Shown: positions 45,834 to 57,300, numbered from the stretch's first letter. The stretch is 64,000 nt of DNA from Saccharicrinis sp050296935 (GCA_050296935.1 JBNKRV010000320.1:1-64000); one strand, 5' to 3'. Translations and numbers: made by a program. Notes: generated by a model from the sequence alone, not told the origin.

Positions 45834-47015
45834 TTAATAAATCATTTCTTCTTTGAAATTTTCTACTATTGATGAAAATGAATTCGCAACAGATTGCCCA
45901 AGTCCACATTTGGCAGTTACCCTCATATTTTCAGCTAATTCCAATAATCGATCTAAATATTCAGAAGATCTTTCTCCTTTTTTAACAGCTTCTATTCCTA
46001 ATAAAAGTTGTTGTGTACCAACCCTACACGGAGTACACTGACCACAACTCTCCTCAACAAAAAAGTTGAGATAATTATGTAATACATTATACATACTGCG
46101 TGAGGAGTTAAAAATCATCATTGATCCTCCTGTAGGCAGGGAAACACCTGTAAGCTTACCTTGATAACCAATCATTGTTTTATTAAATTTTTTCCGGGGA
46201 ACGCAGAAGCCGGAGGCACCCCCGACTTGAACAGCTTTAGCATCGCCATCTCCAAAATCTTCTACAAATTTTTGTACTGACATACCAAATTCGAGTTCAT
46301 ATATACCCGGAATAGGTGTATCACCTGAAATTGAGAAAACTTTAGATCCACGTGAATCCTGCACACCAAGATCCTTGAATTTTTCTGATCCATATTTAAA
46401 AATCGCATAGGTATGTGCCAACGTTTCAACATTATTAATAACTGTTGGCATTTTTCTATATCCGGATTTTGTAGGATAAGGAGGTTTATTTCTTGGTTCA
46501 CCTCTTCCTCCTTCCATACTCTCAAATAAAGCCGTTTCTTCACCACATATATAAGCTCCGCTTCCTAAGAAAATCTTTACTCGAAAATCGAAACCTATTT
46601 TATTTAGTATTACATGAAAATCATCAATGACTTCATTTAGTGAATTAACCAGATATTTATACTCACCTCTTAAGTAAATAAACCCTTCATGTGCTCCAAT
46701 AACTTTAGCACATATGGCCATTCCAACCAGAACTTTATGAGGTACAGTTGACAATATTTCTCTATCCTTAAAAGTCCCGGGTTCTCCTTCATCTGCATTA
46801 CAAATTACATACTTAAAGTCAGCCTCTTCTTCTGAAGCTACTTTCCACTTTAAACCTGTAGGATAACCTGCTCCACCTCTACCTTTTAGTCCTGATGATA
46901 TTAAATCGTTAATTATTTCGTGATTAGATCTTTTATATGTCTTCGTTAAAATTAACTCCGTATCATGCTCATTTTTAAAAATGAGATCCAATCTTTTTAG
47001 ATTTTTCGTTGCCAT
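45834..47015 (-). CDS. hydB: NuoF-like NADH-binding hydrogenase subunit (HydB), short form, set 2
   Basis: Flavoprotein of 393 residues with the NADH/FMN core (LKGRGGAGYPTGLKW; CNADEGEPGTFKDR; GAYICGEETALFESMEGGRG) and the [4Fe-4S] site ESCGQCTPCRVG. It lacks both the N-terminal thioredoxin-like [2Fe-2S] domain and the C-terminal two-cluster ferredoxin domain present in set 1, so its electron path must differ. It is coupled to hydA (17-nt gap) and to hydC (6-nt gap). Confidence 0.93.
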   Translation of the reverse strand: MATKNLKRLDLIFKNEHDTELILTKTYKRSNHEIINDLISSGLKGRGGAGYPTGLKWKVASEEEADFKYVICNADEGEPGTFKDREILSTVPHKVLVGMAICAKVIGAHEGFIYLRGEYKYLVNSLNEVIDDFHVILNKIGFDFRVKIFLGSGAYICGEETALFESMEGGRGEPRNKPPYPTKSGYRKMPTVINNVETLAHTYAIFKYGSEKFKDLGVQDSRGSKVFSISGDTPIPGIYELEFGMSVQKFVEDFGDGDAKAVQVGGASGFCVPRKKFNKTMIGYQGKLTGVSLPTGGSMMIFNSSRSMYNVLHNYLNFFVEESCGQCTPCRVGTQQLLLGIEAVKKGERSSEYLDRLLELAENMRVTAKCGLGQSVANSFSSIVENFKEEMIY

Positions 47016-47021
47016 AATTAA

Positions 47022-47519
47022 TTAATTTAGATCGGGATTAGTACTGCTTATTGTCTCATGCTCAGAATAGGATTCCAAAATACCTCTTACCTTTTCGGGA
47101 GTAAGTTGTGTATAGGGAGTATCATTGATTAAAATTGCAGGACCTTTATGGCATTGTCCCAAACAATTTGTTTCTAGTAGGGTAAACTTTCCATCATGAG
47201 TTGTTTCCCCGATGTTAATCTTCAAGATCTTTTCTAATTCTTGTACAATCTGTTTTTTACCATGCATCATACAAGTAATTGTTTTACATACCCGAATAAC
47301 ATTTTTACCCATTGGTTTTGTATTCAGAAATGAGTAAAATGAAGCGATACCGAAAACTCTCGCCGCTGAGATATCTAATTCTTTAGCTATTTCAACCATT
47401 GCTTCCTCTGAGAGATAACTATTTTTTTCAACCACCCCTTGTAGTATAGGCAAGAGACTTTCCTGATATCGACCATACTTGTTGGCCAATGATTTAACTA
47501 GGTTAGTAATGTCTGTCAT
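47022..47519 (-). CDS. hydC: NuoE-like hydrogenase subunit (HydC), set 2
   Basis: Thioredoxin-fold [2Fe-2S] subunit of 165 residues with ligands in CKTITCMMHG and TNCLGQCHKGP. It is the first gene of the leftward set-2 operon. The 225-bp gap to the divergent AlbA_2 gene should hold its promoter; I see no box that I trust. Confidence 0.9.
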   Translation of the reverse strand: MTDITNLVKSLANKYGRYQESLLPILQGVVEKNSYLSEEAMVEIAKELDISAARVFGIASFYSFLNTKPMGKNVIRVCKTITCMMHGKKQIVQELEKILKINIGETTHDGKFTLLETNCLGQCHKGPAILINDTPYTQLTPEKVRGILESYSEHETISSTNPDLN

Positions 47520-47744
47520 AATACTCGATTTTGGTAATAAACGCTTAATTAGAGAATTCTTTCTTTAATTTAATAAATTTCAAAAACTAAAGGCATGACA
47601 TTTATCATATTTACCTATCTGATCCGATTGGAAATCACTTCAGGTTTTACTACATTTTTCACTTACAAAAACGCGACAAAATGAGTTTGAAACTATTTGT
47701 ATGGATATTGTAAAACCTATATTTTTACGTCAAATCAATAGTAT

Positions 47745-48383
47745 ATGATTAATAAAAAGCTTTACCATAAAATTGCACAAGGAGAGCATCAAAAACAGGA
47801 TTTTAAATTTGCAATTAACGATTCTAAAAAAATTGCCCGGTCAATTGCAGCCTTCGCTAATACTGATGGTGGAAGCTTATTGTTAGGAGTAAAGGATAAT
47901 GGTAAAATTGTTGGTATTACTACAGAGGAAGAGTACTACATGATTGAGTCTGCCGCCCAGATGTATTGTAAACCACCTGTTCCGTTTGAAGTACTTGAAT
48001 GGAAAAGTGAAGGGAAAACAGTTTTGGAGATCCATATCCCTAAAAGTGAAAATAAACCACATAAAGCGCCAGACAAAGAAGGTAAATATATGGTTTATGT
48101 TAGAGTTGACGATCAAAACTTACTGGCAAATAAAATTCTTTTAGAATACTGGAAGGCACTAAAAAAAGATAAAAACCGACTTTTAAAATTAGACCACCCT
48201 GAAATTTTTTTACTAGATTATCTGAAAGAAAATCAATCCATAACATTTTCCAGATTTTACAAACAGGCTAAGATTTCCAGATATAGAGCAGAGAAAATAC
48301 TGGTAAGTTTATTATGCATGAAGGTAATTGAAATTCATATTACTGAGAAACAAGCATTTTATACCTTAAGAGAAAAGAAATGA
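47745..48383 (+). CDS. AlbA_2 (Schlafen-like) ATP-binding/HTH protein
   Basis: Protein of 212 residues. The N-terminal ~110 residues are an AlbA_2 domain (EHQKQDFKFAIND, SIAAFANTDGGSLLLGVKDNG), followed by a helical linker and a C-terminal winged-helix-like segment (FSRFYKQAKISRYRAEKILVSL). These proteins are widespread and usually called putative DNA-binding transcription regulators. It stands alone, divergent from hydrogenase set 2 and convergent with the DUF1343 gene (7 nt apart). Regulation of the hydrogenase is possible but only by position. Confidence 0.78.
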   Translation: MINKKLYHKIAQGEHQKQDFKFAINDSKKIARSIAAFANTDGGSLLLGVKDNGKIVGITTEEEYYMIESAAQMYCKPPVPFEVLEWKSEGKTVLEIHIPKSENKPHKAPDKEGKYMVYVRVDDQNLLANKILLEYWKALKKDKNRLLKLDHPEIFLLDYLKENQSITFSRFYKQAKISRYRAEKILVSLLCMKVIEIHITEKQAFYTLREKK

Positions 48384-48390
48384 TCAACTT

Positions 48391-49569
48391 TTATTTCGTT
48401 TCTTTTGAATATAGAAGATATTTATCGCGAAGTTTACTATAATTCAATAAATCCTCCTCCCACTTCACCTTAATATCATTTTCAGAAACACCCTCTTTAA
48501 TATCTTTAATCAGCGAACTATTACCCGCCAATAAGTTAAACCAACGTTCATTTAACTTAAATTCAGGGTCATCCTTAAATCGACTATAAAAATCAATGAA
48601 GTAGCTTATCGTAAAATCAGGTATTCTTTTTTCTTTTCGCAGATCTAATCCAAAGCAAGTTTTATCCTTTTGTTTTGGATTTTTAGCCATTCCTAAAATA
48701 CTTTTAGGTGTAAATGAAAACGATCCGCCCCCAGGGGCAGGAAAACCAATTACTTGAAATGGAAACATTGTACCTCTGCCGATACTTACTCCGGTTGCCT
48801 CAAAAAAACACAAAGAAGGATACAAACGTACTGACAAATAATTTGGCAAATTTGGTGAGGGCTTAACAGGTAATTCGTATTTAGTATTGTGATTCCAGTT
48901 TAATATTTTTACAACTGTTAAATCACACTTTTTTGTAGATGAAAGCCAACTTTCATTATTAATCATATTGGCTAATTCACCTACGGTTAATCCGTGAACT
49001 ACAGGTATTGGATGCATTCCTACAAAGGACTTATACTTCATATCCAAAACAGGCCCATCAAAATAATCTCCATTAGGATTGGGCCTGTCTAAAACTATTA
49101 ACGGAATTGAATGTTCAGCACAGGCCTCCATAATGTAATGAAGCGTACTTATATAAGTATAAAACCTTACCCCAACATCCTGCAAGTCAAATACAACAAC
49201 ATCAAGTCCAGACATTTGCTGATCAGACGGTTTTTTATTACTTCCATATAAAGAAATAACTGGTATTCCGGTTTCTTCATCGATATAGTTAGCAATATAT
49301 TCCCCTGCATCTTTGCTTCCCCTGAAACCATGTTCAGGGGCAAATATCTTTTGAATGTTAACCTGACAACTTAATAAGGTATCTATTAAATGACTATCAT
49401 TTATAATTGAAGAATGATTGACCAAAAGACCAACTCTTTTATCTATTAAATAAGGTAAATATTCTTCTAGTTGATATGCACCTGGCAATACAGTTTTGGT
49501 TGTTTGAGACGATCCTGTACAGGCAAACAAACTACATATTAAACAAGTTATAAATAATAATCTCCACAT
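48391..49569 (-). CDS. DUF1343 / NamZ-like exo-beta-N-acetylmuramidase lipoprotein
   Basis: Lipoprotein of 392 residues: signal peptide with lipobox LFAC near residue 17, then the DUF1343 fold with KRVGLLVNHSS, APEHGFRGSKDAGE, VVVFDLQDVGVRFYTY and LDRPNPNGDYFDGP. The family was renamed NamZ (GH171), which removes MurNAc from the ends of peptidoglycan fragments, so a role in cell-wall recycling is likely. It ends the strand run behind the rpo genes, 6 nt after DUF3467, beyond the rpoC terminator. Confidence 0.85.
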   Translation of the reverse strand: MWRLLFITCLICSLFACTGSSQTTKTVLPGAYQLEEYLPYLIDKRVGLLVNHSSIINDSHLIDTLLSCQVNIQKIFAPEHGFRGSKDAGEYIANYIDEETGIPVISLYGSNKKPSDQQMSGLDVVVFDLQDVGVRFYTYISTLHYIMEACAEHSIPLIVLDRPNPNGDYFDGPVLDMKYKSFVGMHPIPVVHGLTVGELANMINNESWLSSTKKCDLTVVKILNWNHNTKYELPVKPSPNLPNYLSVRLYPSLCFFEATGVSIGRGTMFPFQVIGFPAPGGGSFSFTPKSILGMAKNPKQKDKTCFGLDLRKEKRIPDFTISYFIDFYSRFKDDPEFKLNERWFNLLAGNSSLIKDIKEGVSENDIKVKWEEDLLNYSKLRDKYLLYSKETK

Positions 49570-49575
49570 AAAAAA

Positions 49576-49896
49576 TCAGGCTTGTGGAGTTGAACCTCCA
49601 AAATTCATCGGGATATTTCCAGCAGGATTTTCTTCAATATTTTTAATCGGTCCATGCATGGATTCAAATCTTTGAATATTGTCTTTTAAAGCCATCATTA
49701 GCCTCTTTGCATGCTCAGGGGTAACAACTATTCTTGACTTAACCTGTGCTTTCGGAATACCTGGCATAACACGAATAAAATCCAATACAAATTCAGATGG
49801 AGAATGGGTTATAACTGCCAGATTAGAATATACACCTTGAGCAACTTCTTCGTTTAATTCAATGTTCAGTTGATTTTTATTTTTTTTCTCTTCCAT
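49576..49896 (-). CDS. DUF3467 domain-containing protein
   Basis: Small soluble protein of 106 residues. It shows the DUF3467 pattern, with LNEEVAQGVYSNLAVITHSPSEFVLDF, MPGIPKAQVKSRIVVTPEHAKR and a Gly/Pro-rich end. Function unknown. In Bacteroidota it regularly follows rpoC, as here, which suggests a role near transcription or translation, though a terminator separates the two genes. Confidence 0.88.
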   Translation of the reverse strand: MEEKKNKNQLNIELNEEVAQGVYSNLAVITHSPSEFVLDFIRVMPGIPKAQVKSRIVVTPEHAKRLMMALKDNIQRFESMHGPIKNIEENPAGNIPMNFGGSTPQA

Positions 49897-49933
49897 AGCT
49901 TTTTTATTATAAAATTATAAACTCATTAGAAAT

Positions 49934-49965
49934 TAAAAAAAGGGAAGCATTCAATACTTCCCTTT
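49934..49965 (-). terminator. terminator after rpoC
   Basis: Minus-strand stem AAAGGGAAG/CTTCCCTTT (49939-49947 with 49957-49965), 9-nt loop, followed by seven Ts. It lies 26 nt past the rpoC stop and should end most of the rplKAJL-rpoBC transcript before DUF3467. Confidence 0.85.
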
Positions 49966-49990
49966 AATATTATTTAGAACGAAATATTGA

Positions 49991-52900
49991 CTATTCCTCT
50001 TCTACTTCTGATTTAACAACAAGCTTATCAAACTCCTCCTTTGATCCAACAACAAGATTTTTCAGTACTCTTTGTCCTGTTCCTGCAGGAATTAAGTGAC
50101 CACAAATTACATTTTCCTTCAATCCTTCAAGTTGATCTACCTTACCCGAGATTGCTGCTTCATTAAGAACTTTAGTTGTTTCCTGGAAGGAAGCTGCTGA
50201 CATAAAGCTCTTGGTTTGCAACGCTGCTCTTGTAATTCCTTGTAGAACCTGACTTGATGTTGCAGGAACTGCATCACGTGATTCAACTAATTTCAAGTCT
50301 TTACGCTTAAGTTGAGAATTTTCATCTCTCAATCGACGTGCAGTAATAATTTGACCTGCGCGAAGATTTTCAGAATCACCTGGATCAACAACAACCTTCT
50401 TACTATAGATGCTGTCGTTCTCATGCATGAATTCTAGTTTATCAACAATCTGTTTTTCCAGAAATTTAGTATCCCCCTGATCAACAATATCAACCTTACG
50501 CATCATCTGACGAACAATGATTTCAAAGTGTTTATCATTAATCTTCACTCCCTGTAAACGATATACATCCTGCACCTCATTCACAATATATTCCTGAACT
50601 GCTGTAGGTCCCATAATATGAAGAATATCTGAAGGAGTGGTAGCACCATCAGACAATGGAATACCAGCTCTTACATAATCGTTTTCCTGTACCAGAATCT
50701 GTTTTGATAACGGAACCAGATATTTCTTAACCTGACCATTTTTGGATGTTACGATAATTTCACGATTACCACGTTTGATTTTACCGAAAGTAACTTCTCC
50801 ATCAATTTCTGATACTACTGCAGGGTTAGATGGATTACGGGCTTCAAATAACTCTGTTACACGTGGTAAACCTCCTGTAATATCACCTGCTTTACCAATA
50901 GCTCTAGGTATTTTAGCAACAATCTCACCAACACTAGCTTTAGAACCTTCATCAACTGAAACGTGAGCTCCTACAGGAAGGTTAAATGATTTAAGAATCT
51001 CTCCAGAATCATCAACTATTTTTAAGGACGGGTTTTTAGTTTTATCCCTTGTTTCAATAATTACCTTCTCACGGAAACCTGTTTGCTCATCCGATTCTTC
51101 TTTATAGGTAACACCTTCCAGCATGTTGTCGAAACTTACTGTACCTGCTTTTTCAGAAACAATTACAGCATTATATGGATCCCATTCACTAATTAAATCT
51201 CCTGCTTTAACTTCAGCTCCATTTTTCACATAAAGTTTAGAACCATATGAAATAGGGTGATTCGCTAAAGCAATATTTGTATTTTTATCAATAATTCGTA
51301 ATTCAGCCAATCGACCAATTACTATATCAATATCTTTATTTGTATCATCTTTTACCGGAACTGTTCTCAACTCTTCAATCTCAACAACACCATCATATTT
51401 AGCGACAATACTACTTTCCGATGAAATGTTACCTGCTGTACCCCCTACGTGGAAAGTACGAAGTGTTAACTGTGTTCCCGGCTCACCAATTGACTGAGCA
51501 GCAATAACTCCAACAGCCTCTCCTATATGCACAAAACTACCGGTAGCAAGGTTTCTACCATAACATTTTGCACATACACCAACTTTTGATTCACAGGTTA
51601 GTACAGATCGAATTTCAACTCTTTCAAGTGGAGAATCCTCAATCATTCTTGATTTAACTTCATCAATTTCTTCACCTGATTCAACAATTAATTCTCCTGA
51701 GGTTGGATGGTATACATCATGAACAGATACTCTACCAAGAATTCTTTCATATAATGTTGCAACAACATCCTCATTATTTTTAATAGCTGAAGCAGTAAGT
51801 CCTCTTAATGTACCACAATCATTTTCGGTGATAATAACATCTTGTGATACATCTACCAAACGACGAGTAAGATATCCCGCATCGGCTGTTTTAAGTGCTG
51901 TATCTGCAAGACCTTTACGAGCACCGTGAGTAGAGATAAAGTACTCAAGAACAGACAGCCCCTCTTTAAAGTTAGAAAGAATCGGGTTTTCAATAATTTG
52001 TCCCCCTTCAGCTCCAGACTTCTGTGGTTTCGCCATCAATCCCCTCATACCTGATAACTGACGAATCTGTTCCTTTGAACCCCTCGCTCCTGAATCAAGC
52101 ATCATATAAACAGAGTTGAAACCTTGTCTATCTGAACTTAACTGAGTCATCAAAGTATTCGTTAAACGAGCGTTAACATGCGTCCAGATATCAATAATCT
52201 GGTTGTAACGTTCATTATTCGTAATGAATCCCATGTTATAGTTATTCAATACTTCTTCGACCTCTGCATAACCTTCCTCAACCATTTTCACTTTGGCTTC
52301 AGGGATAATTACGTCACCAAGATTAAAGGACAATCCACCTTCGAATGCCATTCTATAACCAAGGTTTTTAATATCATCAAGAAAGGCAGCAGTACGTGGT
52401 GTACCACATATCTTTTGAACTCTACCGATAATATCACGAAGTGCTTTTTTGGTTAATACATCATTAATAAACCCTGACTCTCTTGGAGCAAATTCATTAA
52501 ATAATATTCTACCTACTGTTGATTCTATAATCTGAAGTTCAGGTTCATAATTTTTATTTAAATCATAACCTTTCACTTTCACAATTGCATGTAAATCAAC
52601 TTTGCCTTCGTTATATGCAATTTTAACTTCTTCAAGAGAATAAAATGTTAGTCCTTCACCTCTGGCTCCTTCACGAGCCTTGGTCATATAATACAGACCT
52701 AATACCATATCCTGAGATGGAACTGTAATCGGAGCTCCATTAGCAGGGTTAAGGATATTTTGTGAAGCTAACATCAACATCTGTGCTTCAAGAATTGCGG
52801 CATTTCCTAAAGGAAGGTGTACAGCCATCTGGTCACCATCAAAGTCGGCATTAAATGCCGCACAAGCGAGTGGATGTAACTGAATTGCCTTACCCTCAAT

Positions 52901-54259
52901 AAGTTTTGGCTGAAATGCCTGAATACCTAAACGGTGAAGAGTTGGAGCACGGTTAAGAAGAACAGGATGTCCTTTTAACACATTCTCTAAAATATCCCAT
53001 ACTACAGGATCTTTTCTATCAACTATTTTTTTTGCTGATTTTACTGTCTTAACAATCCCTCTTTCAATTAACTTTCGAATAACGAAAGGTTTGTACAGTT
53101 CCGCAGCCATTCCTTTTGGAAGACCACATTCATGCATCTTTAACTCAGGACCTACAACAATAACTGAACGTGCAGAATAATCAACCCTTTTACCTAATAA
53201 GTTCTGACGAAAACGACCTTGCTTTCCTTTTAAGCTATCACTTAAAGATTTCAAAGGACGATTAGCATCAGTTTTAACAGCATTTGCCTTACGTGAATTA
53301 TCGAATAAAGAATCAACTGATTCCTGAAGCATACGTTTTTCGTTACGTAAAATAACCTCAGGAGCTTTAATCTCAATTAATCTTTTTAAACGATTATTTC
53401 TTATAATTACTCTTCTATATAAATCATTAAGGTCAGATGTAGCAAATCTACCCCCATCCAAAGGAACTAATGGTCTTAACTCTGGTGGAATTACAGGAAC
53501 CACTTTTACAACCATCCATTCGGGTCGGTTTCTACCAACAGATTCCCGGAATGATTCAACAACTTGTAAACGCTTTAACGCTTCGTTTTTACGTTGCTGA
53601 GAAGTTTCTGTATTTGCTTTATGTCTTAAATCATATGATAATCCATCCAAATCTAACCTTGCCAAAATCATGTGCAATGCATCTGCACCCATCTTAGCAA
53701 TAAACTTATTAGGATCATCATCTTCTAAATATTGATTTTCCTTAGGAAGGGTGTCCAGAATATCTAAATACTCTTCTTCAGTAAGAAAATCCATATACTG
53801 AATACCATCTTCAGCCTTAATACCTGCTTGAATTACAACATATCTTTCATAATAGATAATTGAATCCAATTTTTTGGTAGGTAATCCTAAGAGGTATCCT
53901 ATTTTATTTGGTAAAGATTTGAAATACCAAATATGTGCAACTGGTACAACAAGAGAAATATGCCCCATTCTCTCACGACGCACTTTTTTCTCTGTCACCT
54001 CAACTCCACATCGGTCACAAACAATACCACGGTATCTAATTCTTTTATATTTACCACAGTGACACTCATAATCCTTTACTGGTCCGAAAATTCTTTCACA
54101 GAATAATCCGTCTCTTTCAGGTTTATAAGTTCTATAATTGATGGTCTCCGGTTTTAAAACCTCACCACTAGATCTTTCAAGAATCTCTTCTGGTGAAGCT
54201 AATCCGATAGAGATTTTTGTAAAATTACTCTTTACTTTCTGATCTCTTCTGAATGCCAT
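49991..54259 (-). CDS. rpoC: DNA-directed RNA polymerase subunit beta'
   Basis: Largest RNA polymerase subunit, 1422 residues, normal for Bacteroidota. Zinc finger CHCGKYKRIRYRGIVCDRCG near the N-terminus, catalytic Mg2+ motif NADFDGDQMAVH, the trigger-loop region with QSIGEPGTQLTLRTFH, and the second zinc site CESKVGVCAKCYG. It follows rpoB by 78 nt, a gap that contains a 14-bp hairpin. Confidence 0.98.
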   Translation of the reverse strand: MAFRRDQKVKSNFTKISIGLASPEEILERSSGEVLKPETINYRTYKPERDGLFCERIFGPVKDYECHCGKYKRIRYRGIVCDRCGVEVTEKKVRRERMGHISLVVPVAHIWYFKSLPNKIGYLLGLPTKKLDSIIYYERYVVIQAGIKAEDGIQYMDFLTEEEYLDILDTLPKENQYLEDDDPNKFIAKMGADALHMILARLDLDGLSYDLRHKANTETSQQRKNEALKRLQVVESFRESVGRNRPEWMVVKVVPVIPPELRPLVPLDGGRFATSDLNDLYRRVIIRNNRLKRLIEIKAPEVILRNEKRMLQESVDSLFDNSRKANAVKTDANRPLKSLSDSLKGKQGRFRQNLLGKRVDYSARSVIVVGPELKMHECGLPKGMAAELYKPFVIRKLIERGIVKTVKSAKKIVDRKDPVVWDILENVLKGHPVLLNRAPTLHRLGIQAFQPKLIEGKAIQLHPLACAAFNADFDGDQMAVHLPLGNAAILEAQMLMLASQNILNPANGAPITVPSQDMVLGLYYMTKAREGARGEGLTFYSLEEVKIAYNEGKVDLHAIVKVKGYDLNKNYEPELQIIESTVGRILFNEFAPRESGFINDVLTKKALRDIIGRVQKICGTPRTAAFLDDIKNLGYRMAFEGGLSFNLGDVIIPEAKVKMVEEGYAEVEEVLNNYNMGFITNNERYNQIIDIWTHVNARLTNTLMTQLSSDRQGFNSVYMMLDSGARGSKEQIRQLSGMRGLMAKPQKSGAEGGQIIENPILSNFKEGLSVLEYFISTHGARKGLADTALKTADAGYLTRRLVDVSQDVIITENDCGTLRGLTASAIKNNEDVVATLYERILGRVSVHDVYHPTSGELIVESGEEIDEVKSRMIEDSPLERVEIRSVLTCESKVGVCAKCYGRNLATGSFVHIGEAVGVIAAQSIGEPGTQLTLRTFHVGGTAGNISSESSIVAKYDGVVEIEELRTVPVKDDTNKDIDIVIGRLAELRIIDKNTNIALANHPISYGSKLYVKNGAEVKAGDLISEWDPYNAVIVSEKAGTVSFDNMLEGVTYKEESDEQTGFREKVIIETRDKTKNPSLKIVDDSGEILKSFNLPVGAHVSVDEGSKASVGEIVAKIPRAIGKAGDITGGLPRVTELFEARNPSNPAVVSEIDGEVTFGKIKRGNREIIVTSKNGQVKKYLVPLSKQILVQENDYVRAGIPLSDGATTPSDILHIMGPTAVQEYIVNEVQDVYRLQGVKINDKHFEIIVRQMMRKVDIVDQGDTKFLEKQIVDKLEFMHENDSIYSKKVVVDPGDSENLRAGQIITARRLRDENSQLKRKDLKLVESRDAVPATSSQVLQGITRAALQTKSFMSAASFQETTKVLNEAAISGKVDQLEGLKENVICGHLIPAGTGQRVLKNLVVGSKEEFDKLVVKSEVEEE

Positions 54260-54295
54260 ATGTCGACTTCTATTAAATTTAAAACAAATAAGGCA

Positions 54296-54328
54296 ATCAT
54301 TGAATAATGAATATCATTATTCAATGAT
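54296..54328. other. hairpin in the rpoB-rpoC spacer
   Basis: ATCATTGAATAATG (54296-54309) and CATTATTCAATGAT (54315-54328) form a perfect 14-bp stem with a 5-nt loop. No T-run follows, so it is more likely an RNA processing or stability element than a terminator. Confidence 0.55.
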
Positions 54329-54337
54329 AGTAAGGCT

Positions 54338-57300
54338 TTAATCAAGATTTACACTTAAACCAAGACCTCTAAGTTCATGCAATAATACGTTCAATGATTC
54401 AGGAATACCTGGTTGAGGCAATGAGTCACCTTTTACTATAGCTTCATAAGCTTTAGCACGTCCCATAACATCATCAGACTTAACTGTTAGTATTTCCTGT
54501 AGAATATTAGCTGCACCAAAAGCTTCCAGTGCCCAGACTTCCATCTCACCAAAACGCTGACCCCCAAATTGGGCTTTACCTCCGAGAGGTTGCTGAGTAA
54601 TAAGTGAGTATGGTCCAATGGAACGAGCGTGCATCTTATCCTCAACCATATGGCCTAACTTAAGCATATAAATTACACCAACAGTTGCAGGCTGGTGGAA
54701 TCTGTTTCCTGTACCACCATCATAAAGATAACTCTTACCATATTCAGGAACTCCGGCTTTTGTAGTCCACTCTTCCATATCATCGAATTTTGCTCCATCA
54801 AAAATAGGTGTTGCAAATTTCACTCCCAGTTCTTTACCTGCCCAACCAAGAACAGTTTCATATATCTGTCCTAGGTTCATCCTTGATGGTACCCCAAGTG
54901 GGTTTAGAACAATGTCAACAGGAGTTCCATCTTCGAGGAATGGCATATCTTCAACACGAACAATCCTGGAAACAATACCTTTGTTTCCGTGTCGTCCTGC
55001 CATTTTATCTCCTACAGTAATCTTACGTTTTTTGGCAATATAAACCTTCGCTAACTGAACAATACCAGCAGGTAGTTCATCACCAATAGTAAGATTGTAT
55101 TTCTGACGTTTTTCTTTAGCCTCAAATTCCTGGAATTTTAACAGATAATTATGGATTAATTTCTGAATTAATTCATTCTTATCCGTATCTGTAGTCCACT
55201 TATTTGGATCAATATTATGATAGTCGATATCTATCAAGATCTTTTGTGTAAATTTTGTTCCTTTAGAAACAACATCCACCCCAAAATAATCCTGAACTCC
55301 TTGCGAAGTTTTCCCATTCACAAGACTAAATAATTTATCTACTAATCTATTTCTTAAATCGGTAACAGAACGTTCAAACTCCTCATCAATTTTTTCAATT
55401 AACGGTTTATCCGAAGATCTTGCTTTTCTATCTTTAATAATCCTTGAGAATAGTTTCTTATTGATAACAACCCCAGATAAAGAAGGTGAAGCCTTTAATG
55501 AAGCATCTTTAACATCTCCAGCCTTTTCTCCAAAAATTGCTCTAAGAAGTTTTTCTTCAGGTGTTGGATCGCTTTCTCCTTTAGGAGTAATTTTACCAAT
55601 TAGAATATCGCCTGGTTTAACATGAGCACCAACTCTAATTAAACCATTCTCATCAAGATCCTTTGTAGCTTCTTCACTAACATTCGGGATATCTGATGTT
55701 AATTCCTCTAAACCACGTTTAGTATCTCTAACTTCAAGTGAATATTCATCAATATGTACAGAGGTAAAAATGTCCTCACGAACAACTTTTTCTGAAATTA
55801 CAATTGCATCCTCAAAGTTATACCCTTTCCATGGCATAAATGCTACTTTCAGGTTACGCCCTAATGCCAACTCACCCTTTTCAGTAGAGTATCCCTGCGT
55901 TAATATTTCACCTTTAGATACACGTTGACCTGGAACCACCATTGGTTTGAGATCAATACATGTATTCTGGTTTGTTTTCTGAAATTTATTAATTCTATAT
56001 CTTTGTGTATCAGAATTGAAGCTTACAAATTTCTCATTTTCACTAAGATCATACTTAATTACAATTTCATCTGCATCAACATATTCAATAACACCATCTT
56101 TTTCAGCAACAATATTAGTTCTTGAATCTCTGATTAATTTACCTTCTAGTCCGGTACCTACAATCGGAGCCTCTGGTCTTAATAATGGAACAGCCTGGCG
56201 CATCATGTTTGATCCCATCAAAGCACGGTTCGCATCATCATGCTCAAGGAATGGAATTAATGAAGCAGCCACCGAAGCAATTTGGTTAGGAGCCACATCC
56301 ATTAAATGGATTTCATCCGGTGAAGAAACCGGATAATCAGCCTCCAAACGAGCTTTTATTCGTTGGTTAACAAAATTACCCTCCTCATCTAGCGGAGCAT
56401 TTGCTTGTGCAATAATTAATTCTTCTTCTTCCTCAGCACTTAAATAAGATACTCCTTCAGCAGATAAATCAACCTTACCATTTGTTACTTTCCGATATGG
56501 TGTTTCAATAAAACCTAAATCATTGATTTTAGCAAATACACATAACGAAGATATCAGACCGATGTTTGGTCCTTCAGGTGTTTCAATCGGACATAAACGA
56601 CCATAATGCGTATAGTGAACGTCCCTTACTTCGAAACCGGCTCTTTCACGTGAAAGACCTCCTGGTCCTAAAGCTGACATTCTTCGTTTATGAGTTATCT
56701 CTGCTAATGGATTTGTTTGATCCATAAATTGAGATAATGCATTTGTTCCAAAGAAACTATTTATTACAGAAGACAATGTTTTACTATTGATTAATTCAAT
56801 AGGAGTAAAAACTTCATTGTCTCTAACATTCATTCTTTCACGAATGGTACGAGCCATACGTGCTAAACCCACACCAAATTGATTACCAAGTTGCTCTCCA
56901 ACAGTACGTACCCTTCTGTTACTTAAGTGGTCAATATCATCCACTTCTGTTTTTGAGTTTATTAGCTCAATTAAGTATTTAATAATTTGAATAATATCTG
57001 ATTTGGTCAATACTTTCGTATCAATATCTGTTTCCAAACCAAGTTTTTTATTCAATCTATAACGCCCAACTTCTCCTAAATCATAACGTTTATCAGAAAA
57101 GAACAATTTATCAATAACGTCTCGTGCAGTTGCCTCATCAGGTGGCTCCGCGTTTCTTAACTGACGATAAATATGCAGAACAGCTTCTTTTTCTGAGTTA
57201 CAAGGATCTTTTTGAAGCGTATTATATATAATAGCAAAATCAGAAAGATTCTGGTTTTCTTTATGCAAAAGAATTGTTTTTGCGCCAGAATCAATAATTT

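Noticed and set aside
45817..45909. N-terminal extension of set-2 HydA
   Set aside because: The extra 31 residues overlap the end of the HydB gene and have no counterpart in set-1 HydA; the ATG at 45816 matches the family start.
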